Source of the DNA: Rhabditoides inermis
Taxonomy: Eukaryota; Nematoda; Chromadorea; Rhabditida; Rhabditidae
Length of the DNA: 64,000 nt
Direction: 5' to 3'
Assembly: GCA_963966185.1 (NCBI GenBank)
Contig: CAWZYM010000021.1
Span: 1 to 64,000 of the forward strand
This document shows positions 1 through 11,561 of this stretch, in pieces (the stretch's first letter is position 1; every line of letters begins with the position of its first letter). A program made the translations under genes and the position numbers. The notes under the pieces were generated by a model that saw only the letters and a program-made list of their open reading frames with translations, did no database searches and had not been told where the DNA came from.

Positions 1-17
1 TATCGCACTCCTTGCAG

Positions 18-262
18 GCAGAAGCTGAAGTTCGCAGTGCAAGAGGCGGTCAACTACCGGCAGGCGACTCTGTCGGTTCGCCGCGCCGCCAACCCGCTGC
101 GACTGGAGAGGTATCGATCGATTATCGATTGATTATCGATTGATTATCGATTGATTATCGATTGCAGGACGTGCCGCAACTACATTCTGACCCGCTTCCG
201 TATTCCTCGCACCTGTGTCGATGCGTGCGGCCAATCGATGTGTGCCACTGTCGCCATTCAGG
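18..262 (+). pseudogene. Leishmanolysin (M8 peptidase) exon fragment, truncated copy
   Basis: Two exon-like blocks (18-110 and 168-262) closely match exons 3 and 4 of the complete leishmanolysin gene at 12080-12452. They share the VNY and NPLRLER segments, the NYILTRF segment and the ACGQSMCATV segment. Both are bounded by AG/GT splice signals and separated by a short intron made of an ATTATCGATTG repeat, as in the parent gene. Downstream the homology stops: there is no HEXXH zinc site, and the next plausible exon (about 329) reaches a stop almost at once. The upstream part lies outside the window. This is probably a partial duplicate that is dead or re-used. Loss of the catalytic half is seen directly; pseudogene status is inferred. 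Confidence 0.7.
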
Positions 263-429
263 GTGAGAGATACATGTGATCGCAGTGGAGAGAGCATAGC
301 ATTGAATGGTTGGGAATCGATACGGGTTTTTTGCAGGCAGCGGCGGCGAGCTGTGAATTGCAATGAAGACTTTACGTGCTTATTTCATGAATGCAGTGAG
401 ATCAAACAAAATTCGTGAATGGGAGTCGC

Positions 430-1245
430 ATAAGAATAAACAAACACAAAGCAAATACAAAAAAAAAGAAATTTTAGAAAAACGATAATGTGCGCCGATT
501 ACGAGGTTTAGAAAACGTTCGCTCCAATGAGAATAGGCGCGAAAGATCTCACGATAGTTGAGGAAATATGAGAGAAAATACTTTTTATCGTGAATGAAGT
601 GAGTCGAGTTCAATACTTTAAATGGTTCAGACGAAAATAGTGTGATTCGAGATTTAAAACAATGCACAAATCCGTAAGATGAGTTGCTTGCGGATGGTTT
701 TCGGAGGCATGATGATGTAGGGTTAACTTCCTATTTCCTATTATCTGATTTTGATCATCTTGATCCAAAACGATGCATGTGAAAGCGCCTGAAAAGTAGT
801 AGTAATTGACTCCAGTGTCCGTTCGCAGCCGATACCTTCTCATGTACACTCCATCAGTACTCTCCCTGTTCTCGTCGATGCGAACGCTTGATTGCGCATA
901 AACTATGCACGAACAGTTTCCTAGAACACAAAAATTCCACCACCGCACGAACAGTTTCCCAGAACTCATAGTATGAAGTCATATACGAACTCATATACAT
1001 ATACGCTGACTCATATACGAAGGCCGCTACAGAAGCTGTTTTTTTATAATTCGCCAAAGTTTATGCGCAATCAATCGATAATCAATCGATGATCATCGTC
1101 ATTTCAGAAAATGACACATTTACATGGACTATCTGGGAATTGTCTGTGTATAGACAATAAAATAGTTTACTCTTCAATTCCTTTTTCACGTCATGACCTC
1201 ATCTCTTCGCGGCGTCCTCTCCTCTCGCATCGTCATTTCTTCGCA
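430..1245. other. Intergenic, no gene recognised
   Basis: This AT-rich stretch has only short unrelated open frames on both strands and no conserved motif that I can recognise. A short copy of the ATAATCAATCGATGATC repeat seen elsewhere in the window lies near 1070-1095. Confidence 0.5.
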
Positions 1246-2109
1246 ATGGCTCGTCTCGCGTGGCAGTGAGTTCATTTTCACCGGTCTCTGGCTATTTGGT
1301 GGTCGATCTAGTCGCTCTAATCTGTTCCGTGTTTTTATTTAGCCCTTTAAATCCGAGGTCCTCTTAGTCGAAAATAACATAAGGGTTTCGGATTACGACG
1401 ACGTGAGCTTAGGGGGGTTGTGTTGGGTTGGAGATTTCGTTCTTGAGTCCGTAGAGCATTTTGTTATGACTTTTGGTCTTCGGTCATGACAGTCGATTGC
1501 CTCACCACGTGAGTTGGATTAGTTGCGCACGAATGGTTGACACCGAGGCAGATCGAACCAGCGATCTTGGGATCGAGAAACGAGTGCCACTGATCCGTTT
1601 TTCGAGTGGTTATCGATGTAATATCAGTTATGATAACGGAACGCATAAACTTTGCCTTTTCCACTATGTGTTCAAAGTAGAAGAAAACACGTTTTTATTA
1701 TATTATTAGTGATGTTTGTGTTTTCTAACATCTTCATTCCAGGCTGTTGCTACTTCTCCTGATGTGTCGTTCGATTCTCGGAGACACCTCGAAAGCCAAG
1801 TTGAACAAGATCAAGCGCCTTGAGTCCGCGAGTGAGTGGTCGATGTTTTGTTTTGATAACTTTCATATATGTGTATATATTTCTTTAAACTGATTTATTG
1901 CCGATGGAGATGAAACACCAAGGATTGTATCTGCGTGGATGATCTATCGGTGGTTCCTACTCGCAGGGGTTCGACTTGAAGGAGGGGTTGTGTGCTTTGT
2001 CTTACGCGTCGTTCGACGTTGCGACAGTCATTGTAGAAAAAGTTCTCGGCAGGTTCCACTCCGTGCTCCGATGATTCCTCAAATTCCAAAGTCAGAAGCA
2101 AACATGTAG
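1246..2109 (+). CDS. Possible small secreted peptide gene (3 exons), unrecognised
   Basis: A plausible spliced model joins 1246-1265, 1743-1831 and 1967-2109 with GT/AG introns and matching phase. The product would be about 83 residues. It starts MARLAWQLLLLLLM, a convincing signal-peptide core, followed by a basic segment rich in Lys/Arg and three Cys near VCFVLRVVRRCDSHC. I do not recognise a family. The first intron is about 477 bp, longer than is typical here. The signal peptide is created only by joining exons 1 and 2, which favours the model, but exon 3 is less certain because another frame is also open. The gene stands alone between the leishmanolysin fragment and the membrane phosphatase-kinase gene. 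Confidence 0.35.
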
Positions 2110-3269
2110 CGCGTACCGTTGATCCATCGATTCTTCCCGTTTACCGGGCTTGGCGGGTGCGACGGGGGAATGAACAGGCACGGCCCGGATAGTTGCACAG
2201 TCGAGAGCGGTCAGGCCCATGACCGCGCCGCACACACGCGACGCTGTGCTCTTTTGCGAATTTGCCAGCAAGCGCGATAATTATTGAGCTGAAATCGCTA
2301 CGCGCTCATTCACTCGCGGGGCAGCCTGCGCGCCAGCCGCTCTCTCTCTGTGGGCGAGCTGTTATCCGGACCGTGACAGGGGAACCGACCACTCGGGGGC
2401 AAAGAGGCAACAACGGATGGAATGATTTTTATTTTATTTCAAAAATGTTTAATCTTATCAGCGTGATCTTCTTTTTAATTCGTCGAATGTGAGAAAGATA
2501 TTTGTTTTCTTGACAATACCAACAACACAAAAAAACGCAGCAGTAGATAATTGATCGATAATTTTAATTCGACACCTGTATTCATCTTCGTGCAGAGTTG
2601 CGGATATCAGCTGATCGCTAATAACATATCACTCCTGTCACGTTCGCAGAATCTTTTCTCGAACTGTGTTATTTTCAAATAAAAAAGACGAGTGCCTGGT
2701 TGCTATGTAGTGGTGAAATATGTTATTTTCAAATCGCTTCTGCTCCCGTGGTGAACGGTTTGATGTAGATTTGAAGGCACAGGGGTGTTTAGCGTTACCA
2801 AGGTTCATCGAAATTCACTTATGAGAACTTGGCAAAACTGATTGTACATACATACGTAACGGGAATCGAACCGGCATAGTGTGGTCCACAAACCCTGAGT
2901 GTTACCACAACACTATAATGACATGTGGTGACCAACTCATGTCGACAAGAAGCGCGCTCGCCTTTTCGATAAGCATTTTGGCGCGAAGTTCGAATTCGCC
3001 TTACCAAGCTTGGCACGTGCACATTTTGGTAAGCATGTAGGTAACGAGAAATCGCCGTTCTTTCGCGTTTTCTTTGTTAGTTTCGTGTTTCTATGGCTCG
3101 AACAATGACCAAATATCAAAACTTAGCGCAACTGTGCTTTTAAAAGAGCTGAAACCAAAAGGCGAACCTGCGTATCGTTGAATGAAAACAACTGAAAAAA
3201 TAGTATAGATTTTTTTCTTCTTCTAATAGTTAAACTATCTCTGAAAAAAAACAAAGTCTAAAAAAAAAG
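2110..3269. other. Intergenic, probable upstream region of the next gene
   Basis: No supported coding exon was found. A degenerate tRNA-like stretch with A-box- and B-box-like segments occurs on the minus strand near 2855-2930. The last 150 bases before 3290 are AT-rich and end in a TTGTTTTTTCAG acceptor-like site just before the first supported exon of the next gene, compatible with a splice or trans-splice acceptor. Confidence 0.4.
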
Positions 3270-3311
3270 ATGTATATCATTGTTTTTTCAGACTGTTCTA
3301 ACTACTCGAGC

Positions 3312-6300
3312 ATGGTGTATCCGGTGTCGGATGTTCGGAAGAGTACGGAGTGGCAGGATCGAATCATGGCAGCGGCGGCGGACTTACTGGCTCCCGACAC
3401 GAATACATTCCCCAAGCCTTCTGACGAGACCGTCAATGGAGTGTTGGAGGTGACTAGTTATCTAATCTTACAAAAACCTTCTTCTTTAGTACGCATTTGA
3501 TATCAGCAATGAAACTTCGTTTGATGTTTTGATTCGTGAAATTGAAGAAAACATTCCGGTATGTGTATAATAAGCAAACAATCGATATCATTTGATTACA
3601 GCAAAACTCTACACTTCCGGTCATGTTTGGTGTGTTATCTGGTCTTAGTGCAATTTCAGTTATTTTATACATGTTTTTCCTCACAAAGAAGAAGACAGCT
3701 GTTCAGGTTGAGTAACTCGTTATTATTGAAATCTCTACGAATAACTTAAGACCACGAGGACAGTTTCTTATGTTTCGAGTGATGAGACGGTTATCATTCC
3801 ATCACTTCCCAAGGATAGCTCGCTGCAAATCTTTTGCTTGAAGGTACTTGCATGCCATCGTGTTTTGACCAATTACATATATTTCAGATGGCAATTGTCC
3901 TGATATCGATTATTACGTTGGCATGCATAATTTTATCGGTTGTGTTTGTCAGTTCTTTCTTTCATACGCACAACAAAATCACCGTTAGTCTTCCCGCAAA
4001 CATCAACAGTCAGATCAAAAGTTTGTTCACGAAAAGTCTTTCTGATAGTATTCGATTCAGACATCTACTATGAAATGTATGAGTTCATGTGCGGTATTCG
4101 TAACTCAGTGGAGAACCCTAAAGCTAATATGATTGCTGCACTAAACGAAGTCATCGATAATCAGGTAACAGTTCACACACATTCATATCTCTAATTAAAA
4201 CAATAGTTGGAAGCTGTGAACGCAAAAGTATTAGGCGAGACTCATCCCCAGGAAATGGCGGTATTTATAAATAAAGTATCTCAAATTTCCTTTTTTTTCT
4301 AGAACAATCTTGTAAAACACTTGAAGAAATTCACAACGAAACATATCTTAAACCGAATAGAGGAAGTACGTTTTTTTCTTATGAAAATACATTAAAGTTT
4401 ACTTCAGCTTGACGAGTTTGTAAAACGTAATCCTATTGTCATGAAAGCTGTCAACGAAACTGAAGCGTTTTTCGACCGTTTTTATCGAATTACAAATCGG
4501 GCGCAAGACGATAACGTATGTGAAAAGTGTTTTCGAAACAAGTTAATGAATAACATTCTAGAATAGTATCTACAATGTTCACAACATTTTCGATTACAAT
4601 AAAGCATCATATAGCGAGAAGCTCCGCAAAACAAAATTCGACCGGCCCAAGAATATGTTTTCAAAAGCGGTAAACGTCAATCACAATTCGTCTAATCAAA
4701 AACTCTTCAGATATTCAATGAATTGTATAACATTGACAGAGAAGTCGAAAACTTCAAGCGCCGCAATTTGGAAGTAAGTTTCGAACACATCAATCCGTAA
4801 TGTGCTGTTTTTAGAAACAGTACACAATCACGAACAGTTCTGCTAAGGAAATGATAGTTGCTATCATGGTTGTACAGTTGACTGCGTTTATAATAGCTGT
4901 TGCACTCTACTTCGCACCTCGTATGTTTGGTTTCTAAGAACTGAAACAACCAGTTTTCCAGTCAATTCTAAACTGATATTGTCATGCTCAGTCGTTGTTT
5001 TTCTTCTGATGCTCATTCCCACTATTTACACACCGTAAATTTTCTGATTTCAAGCAAGTTCTGATCATTCATTACAGAATAATACTACAATTTGTTAATG
5101 TGCGACAATTTGGTTGTGATCTTTTTGTCAAAAACAGACAAAGTATTTGGAACATTACTGCAAGTTTGAACGGGACATTTCTGCATCGAAACTATTTGTA
5201 TGTTGACTTTCAGGCATGTATTCAATGAGAGAGTATTTAGAAATGTGCACGATTGTCACGAAAAGAGTGGTCACGTTTTCTTTGAGAAGTATACCGACCA
5301 GGCATTGCGAGGTAACATTATTACGAATTAAATACGTATTGAAAGATGTATTGAAGGTATTCGTGACCAACTTTCAACAACACAAAATTCTATTCGAGAC
5401 TTGTCAATCAAACATGCGTCTGATATTGTTCCTGGACTCAGGGTATAGAAACATTATGTTCAAATACTTACTAACCATTATCTATTTTCAGAATTTCAAA
5501 AAGCATTACATCGAATTTGATCGAAAGGTCAACGAAACTATAAAACAATGCCCTCCTGTGAACACCTTCTACGGAATTGTTAAGGAATCAATCGAATGTT
5601 TCGAATCTGATGACATTCAAAGGATCATGGAAGAATTAAATTCGCTCAATAATGAAGTCAGAACGTTCAAGGTAGTACTACTTGGAGATTGAACAAATAT
5701 CGAATGTTTTTCAAGAGACACTGGAATTGTGATGACCGACCATCGTGCAAGAATTTATCTGCATTTGATGATCTCGAGAATAACTTGAAAAATACAATGC
5801 GCGATCCTAGCATCTCTGCTTTGTTAGCTCCCATAAACAGCAGCACGACTTCAATCAAGGTTTTTTTTTACTTTGGTTTTGTTTTCCTCTCTTTTTTTCT
5901 AGACAGCTTTAATGAATGCATTGCCGAAAGACTGTCAGATGAGTTTCATATACTCTAATATTGTCACTCGCATCTGTAATCAAGTCAAGCCATTCTATCT
6001 AGTCGCTCAAACGATGTGTGAGTTATAATTATGAAGACAATCACCTAATTAAGGTTCAGTCCTATACAATGGAAATATCTGGTTGATTGGATTTGTGATT
6101 GTTCTGATAGGTCGCCTCAGAACTCTACAACCAGTGAGACTAAGGTCTGATGACGAATCAAAGGTAGTGGTAGCATCGATTAATGACTAAGCGCATTATA
6201 TTCTCATTAGCGCAAGTTGAACGCCAACAATCAGAAAAAGTTTGGAAACAGCGTGGGAATTTCACTGGTGAATCTTTGTGTTGTTTCCATTTCAACTATA

Positions 6301-9251
6301 CGGTTTTAGGACTGCATTGGAATCGATCCTCGAAAAGCCTACAAGGAATACCTGAGACTTTCACTGATTGATCGATCAAAAGAGAAAACAGCGGGAAGCA
6401 AAGTGTCGATATCAAGTATGAGCAATGCGAAGGAATCGAAAGAAACAGCTGATGGTTTGACTATGGTCGATTTGGGATGGCCGGGAGAACAAAACTACTT
6501 TAATGGAAACTGGATCGTTCCCATGGGACTAGCACACAAGTATTTTTGGTTTACTATAAAGTAGGTATAACTAAATAGTCTTTAGATACATAATGACCGC
6601 TGCTCCGACCGCTGACACTGCCATTGACTTCTGGCATGTAGTCTTCCGATACAACTGCAAAGCAATTGTCATGCTTTGCGACTTCGTTGAAAAAGAGAAT
6701 GGGCAGTCTGTCGAAAAGTGTTTTGAGTATTGGAACGAAAAGACTCACCGAGTATTCAAAAACCAATTCGCCAAGTACAAAGTATGATGATAGTATGATT
6801 CCAACATGTTTTGTTTTCTAAAAAAAACTATAATAGATCAAATGCACATCTGTGAAAAAGTCTGTCATCAAGAATGTGAAGCACCTGGTTTTCTCAGTGT
6901 CAAAGTGAGTCGAACAAAAGTAGAGCATTCAACTAAATACTTCAATAATAGTTCTTATTTCGAACTTACTTATAGTGGACACGTGACGAAGAAAGTTGAA
7001 TTGATCCAATACACCGGCTGGCAAGACTGCCTCGCTCCTGAAAACCCGGAAGAGTTGGCACAAGTGATGAAGACGATATATGAGAACATTGGACACACGG
7101 ACGAGCCAGTGGTCGTCCAATGCGCTGACGGACTCGGAAGGAGCGCCGCTTTTACCGGTACGAAAAGTTTTACTAGTTTTCTAACACACCATATTCCAGG
7201 AATGGATGTTCTCATGAGTATGGTCGACTCTGATCCGAATCCCGGGTCTTTCGATCTGATACAGGTGTTTTCTGTCGTTTACATTTCAATCACTTATTAA
7301 AGATGATGCGTCGATTCCGAGCCAACAGCTACACAGACAAGTGGCAATACTATTTCACCTACATATGTTTCTTCCAGTTTCACATCATGGTAATTACTAA
7401 TCTGAAAGATCTTTCCACTAATTGCTGTAGAATCTCACCTATGGCGAAGTGTCAAAAATCTACAACTACATGAAAGATCGGAAGATTTCTTTCGTGGAAA
7501 AAATGAAGGCGGCATCGGCTGCGGAAAACTACACTGCTCTGAAGAAAAGAAGGGTGGAAACGGCAATGAACTACATTTATTTCCAAAACGCGAATGACGG
7601 GAAGGGAAGAAAGAGGAAGGAATCGTCATCGCAGAAAGAAAGGGTATACAATAATTTTTTGATCAGTTTGTGTCATACGAAGTGCTTTAGAAACTGTCTG
7701 GAACGTATCTGAATGGCTGTAACGATGAATATCTGCTTGGAAAACTATTGGGATCAGGGACCTACGGAGAGGTCTATCAAGCAACTAAAGAAAAGCAAGA
7801 CTCGAAAATGAACACAACAACCAAAGAATATGAGCATGAAGTGAAGTATGCAATCAAGACAGAGAAACTCGGCATCACATGTTCATCGCTCACTGTATGT
7901 GCATTTTGTATTATCATTTCAACTATACCTATTCAGACGGAAATCTATGTTCTGATGGATGTCTCATCGAATGCGCCCGAAAACAGAAACCAGATTGTTC
8001 AATACATTGACAAAGGTTTCGCTAATAGTTTCGCTAATATTGAATAATACCAAAAGTTATATTCAGGCCGAACTGCGAGCTTCGATTTTATGGTTATGAG
8101 TCTAGTCGGCAAATCTCTCAGCACTATCCAACAACATACTGCCAAAAAACTCAAGTGAAAACTTATTACATTCATCAATGTTCACCACTCTATTTTAGCT
8201 CGTTCTCGGCTATGTATATCTCTATCCAGTCTTTCAACGCGATCCATCAGTTGCACAGATGTGGATTCATTCACAGGTATACCGTTGTTGTGAGCATTTT
8301 ATTAGGTTTTCAGGGATATCAAACCCGGTAACTTTGCGATCGGTGGGAGGAAGAACGAGAAAGTTGTGTTCATTCTCGACTTTGGAATGGCCCAGCGAAG
8401 CATTGATCGAGTTGGAAACATTGCAGTTTACAAAGGCAAAGAAAAGGGATTGATCGGTACAATGCGGTGAGCAATAGCAATGTGTAACAAGTGTAAGATC
8501 GAGTTAAATCATTTTAAATTTTCAGATATGCCCCTCGCGCAGCTCACGAAATGAAAAAGCAGTATCCTTACGACGACATCGAATCCTGGCTCTACATGAG
8601 TATTGAGGTTGGTTTCATCAATATTGTTTGCAAAAAAAGTTGTATCAGATGTTCCAAAAACTGCCGTGGAAAGGAAATGTGAATTCGGAAGAGGTTCTGC
8701 ATGGCAAACGCAATCTCATGAAGGGGAACTGTAAGTAATTAATTGAGACATCAATGTTATGAAGTCACTTCCAGACTGGCATTCGATGTGGAACAACGGT
8801 CTCCCGATCGCTATGCTTCATCTTATCAAGTTGGTTTTATCTGTATTATTAGAACATCGTGTTTAGAATGATCTACGAAATGAATCCCGAAGAGGCGCCG
8901 GATTACAGAAAGCTGATGCATGTGATGATGGGAGCAGAGTGCGACTGTGATGTGAGTAGTATTCCACTTTTGAACATTAGCGTGGTTCATAATTGAATCA
9001 ACTATCTTCAAAAAATTTTCCTATAGGTTGATCTCAACTGGATAATCTCCGCAAAAATCCATGACAAGGACCAATACGAGGTATTCAGAAGATTTGTAGC
9101 TAATAGATTGATAAACTCGTACATACATCACCATCTTATAGACTACTACTTTTCTAAAGTATACATTCCATTTCAGTTGCAAGCCACTCGTGCCACTTCG
9201 AGGGACAAGAAGGCCATTCTCGCTAGCTTCGCTTCTCTTGGGCGATTCTAA
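3312..9251 (+). CDS. Prominin-like 5-TM protein fused to tyrosine phosphatase and CK1-type kinase domains
   Basis: More than 25 short exons with 40-60 bp introns read through in one continuous frame. The N-terminal half has five hydrophobic segments, at about 3620-3680, 3890-3955, 4845-4920, 4970-5035 and 6065-6110. Spans 1-2 and 3-4 are separated by short loops, and spans 2-3 and 4-5 by loops of some 200-280 residues containing Cys and N-glycosylation sites. This is the prominin topology, though sequence similarity is weak. After the last span comes a phosphatase domain (6466-7389) and a kinase domain (7691-9251). No terminator, polyA-like gap or new start separates them: the 47 bp intron at 7644-7690 keeps phase 0. 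The start is uncertain: I chose ATG 3312 after an acceptor-like TTTTTTCAG, but an upstream ATG at 3270 or further 5' exons are possible. The predicted role is a membrane signalling protein; the fusion is the notable oddity. Confidence 0.72.
6466..7389 (+). other. Protein tyrosine phosphatase domain of the fusion protein
   Basis: Classical PTP landmarks appear in order. YFNGNWI stands for the usual YINANYI, YIMTAAPT for YIATQGP, then DFWHVV, then AIVMLCDFVE for the strand ending in L.E. The catalytic loop reads VQCADGLGRSA, with nucleophile Cys codon 7121-7123 and Arg codon 7139-7141. The CX5R spacing is intact, but the His before Cys is Gln. The WPD loop reads WQD (7019-7027), keeping Asp but not Pro. 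C-terminal helices follow (FDLIQMMRRFRAN). Such departures are frequent in expanded nematode PTP families, so activity cannot be settled by sequence: the general acid and nucleophile are both present. The domain is about 230 residues, near family length. Confidence 0.85.
7691..9251 (+). other. CK1/TTBK-like protein kinase domain of the fusion protein
   Basis: The exon at 7691 continues the phosphatase frame and shows the glycine loop GSGTYGEVYQ, the lysine in KYAIKTEK, the catalytic loop HRDIKPGN (split by the intron ending at 8313) and LDFGMAQ (8375-8398). The CK1-like activation region GTMRYAPRAAHE is followed by DDIESWLYM and KLPWKGN. All residues expected for ATP binding and phosphotransfer are present. 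The pattern HRDIKPGNF plus DDIESW places it in the CK1 superfamily, in the divergent group much expanded in nematodes. The domain runs to the stop at 9249-9251 with only a short tail. Family assignment is firm; substrate is unknown. Confidence 0.88.
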
Positions 9252-9348
9252 ACCACTCACTTACATCTCGTATCTTCCAAAACTTTTCTGATAATGCATA
9301 CATGTCGAATTCATAACTTACATTTAATTATTCTTATGACATAACAAG

Positions 9349-9526
9349 CAGTTAAAAAGAATATGAACACTGTGTTTATGTATTAAAGTTTGGCTTCTAG
9401 TAAATGTTTCGATATCGAGCATCTGTCAAACATTTCCAAGTACCACGGCAGCCATACGCCAATTCATCGGTCGATCTCAGAGAGACGGTGGGAGTCATAG
9501 GAGGTACCTAGACAGTTGAGAGGGGA

Positions 9527-9579
<53 letters not shown>

Positions 9580-9715
9580 GGGTTCCTAGACAGTTGAGAG
9601 GGGAGAAGAGAGAGAGGGGGGGGGGGGGAGAGAGAGAGAGAGGGAGGGAGGGAGAGAGAGAGAGAGGGTGGAGAGAGAGAGAGATGGGGGTACCTAGACA
9701 GTTGGGAGGGGGACA

Positions 9716-9746
<31 letters not shown>

Positions 9747-9975
9747 TTCGCTGCTGTCGAGTTGTGCTCCGATTTGTTCAGCGTCTGCACCCTTCATATG
9801 GGTGCTGTGTTGGATTGTCGTTGCGCGTTCGAAGGTGGCTTGTCATGTGCGTAGTACACGGGCGTGTGTGACTGTGTGTGCGCGAGGAACTCCTCTTCCC
9901 GAGTACACGCGATTTGTGTGCCTGCGGCGACGAGTCCGGATACTTGATCGGGACAGGGAGAGAGATGTGTCGCAG
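9349..9975. repeat. Composite repeat, copy 1 (unit A, GGTACCTAGACAGTTGAGAG + GA arrays, unit B)
   Basis: Unit A (9349-9520) recurs at about 10270-10460, and unit B (about 9780-9970) recurs at about 10853-11035. Between them the motif TACCTAGACAGTTGAGAGG followed by a GA tract repeats at 9507, 9582 and 9690. Open frames here are translations of GA/CT runs and are not genes. Confidence 0.8.
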
Positions 9976-10269
9976 AGTCCATGCTATGCTAGAGTGATAG
10001 GTTTAGGATTGCACACTGTCTGGCGTATGTTGGTTTTCGTGCGTCATTTGTATATATACACGCTGATATCAGATGGATCTTGGTCAATTCTTCAGTAAAT
10101 TCTTCCTTTCTGTGATAATATCAATGTGATATGTGTAATTGTCTTACTATTACTCTAGGGGCACCGGTTGCCGGTCGGTACTCTGCCGCTCCCACGTGGC
10201 TTCAAAAATTACATAGCCAGGGAAACCGCTGGTTGATTCAACCAAACGCGCAGACTATTTTCGGGTTTC
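9976..10269. other. Unique spacer between the two composite repeat copies
   Basis: About 290 bp with no coding signal; I see nothing functional in it. Confidence 0.4.
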
Positions 10270-10472
10270 AAGCAGTTAAAAAGAATATGAACACTGTGTT
10301 TATGTATTAAAGTTTGGCTTCTAGTAAATGTTTCGATATCGAGCATTTGTCAAACATATCCAAGTATGTACCAAGGCAGCCATCCGCCAAATTGCCGTTC
10401 GATCTCAGAGAGACGGTGGGAGTCATAGCGGCGGAGGTACCTAGACAGTTGAGAGGCAGAGAAGAGAGAGAT

Positions 10473-10523
<51 letters not shown>

Positions 10524-11092
10524 TTTGCTGCTGTCGATAAAGTAACCTGACACTGGCGGAATCAAGTACTAATCTATTTTGTAGATCAGTGAAATCAATG
10601 CGATGTGATGGCAATAAAAGGCAACCAAATGGTAGCACAAATTGTGTGCGTGCACCAGCAGTGTATTGTAGTGTGTTCGTTTCTCAGTTCGATTTGCATT
10701 TGTTCGCGATTAATATAGTTCTTATAATTGCATTATGATCCTGGTTGTCTTGGCTGTTATATGATAGATACGATAGTGGTTGTAGCCAAGTCGTGACTGC
10801 ATCAATGTGCGGTCGCGACAGTCGAGTTGTGCCCGAGTTCACTCAGGTACCGCGTTAGCACCCTTCGTATGGGTGCTGTGTCCATGTTGGATTGTCGTTG
10901 CGCGTTTGCAGGTGGCTTGTCCCACGGGCGTTTGTGACTGTGTGTGCGCGAGGAACTCCTCTTTCTGACTCGCGATTTGTGTTCCTGCGGCGACGAGTCC
11001 GGATACTTCATCGGGACAGGGAGAGATTTCTGCCTCTCTCGCATCGCGCGTCGGGTCAAAATGATCTTCCCCCATCCTTGAGCAAGGCGATG
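10270..11092. repeat. Composite repeat, copy 2, with a segment dispersed elsewhere
   Basis: This is the second copy of units A and B, with one GA array (10460-10520) and a 290 bp insert between the units. Its last about 65 bp (about 11030-11092, containing CTCTCGCATCGCGCGTCGGG and GATCTTCCCCC) occur inverted at about 39262-39325 in an intron of the DBHS gene, so part of the unit is a dispersed element. Confidence 0.75.
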
Positions 11093-11561
11093 AGCAAGGC
11101 TATGAATTGTTGCGTACCCTTAATTATAAGGTGCATTTATATTACATTAAATGATACATTTCCTATTAGCCTTTCTCTGCTCCTTTATAGGCCCGTTTCC
11201 GACTCATTGTAGTTTGTAGGACGCCGCCATCTGTTGGACCGAGCCCGCGCCATCCAATCGCGTCATCCCGTCCTCCGCCCGCAGCCAATGGAATTCCGGC
11301 CACGCCCCGCCCACTGCTCCGGCCCCCACGGATCGTAGGCTTTTCCACAACATGTACTAACTAAAATTGACGTGTTCATATTATTGTATATTTTGGAATA
11401 CTTAAATGTTTTGACTGATGATTTGCCTGAATGAATGTTTTGACTGATGAATAACGTTCTGTAGACGAGTTTCGCGAAAATCTTTGAGTCGTCTTGCATC
11501 CATCAGTTCTTTCGTTTCTCTTTCCCAGTGTGGCTGCCTTGTTTACTTGCTCATTTTCGTG
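11093..11561. other. Region upstream of the leishmanolysin gene
   Basis: No open frame of note. It contains a GC-rich stretch (about 11220-11340) and AT-rich sequence leading to the signal-peptide exon at 11562. A promoter is expected here but no specific element can be assigned. Confidence 0.35.

Noticed and set aside
1545..1605. A tRNA gene on the minus strand (GGTTCGATCTGCC segment)
   Set aside because: Only a B-box-like stretch and a weak A box; acceptor and T stems do not pair.
9516..9854. Short Arg/Glu or Ser/Leu frames near 9.5-9.8 kb
   Set aside because: They come from GA arrays in the duplicated composite repeat.
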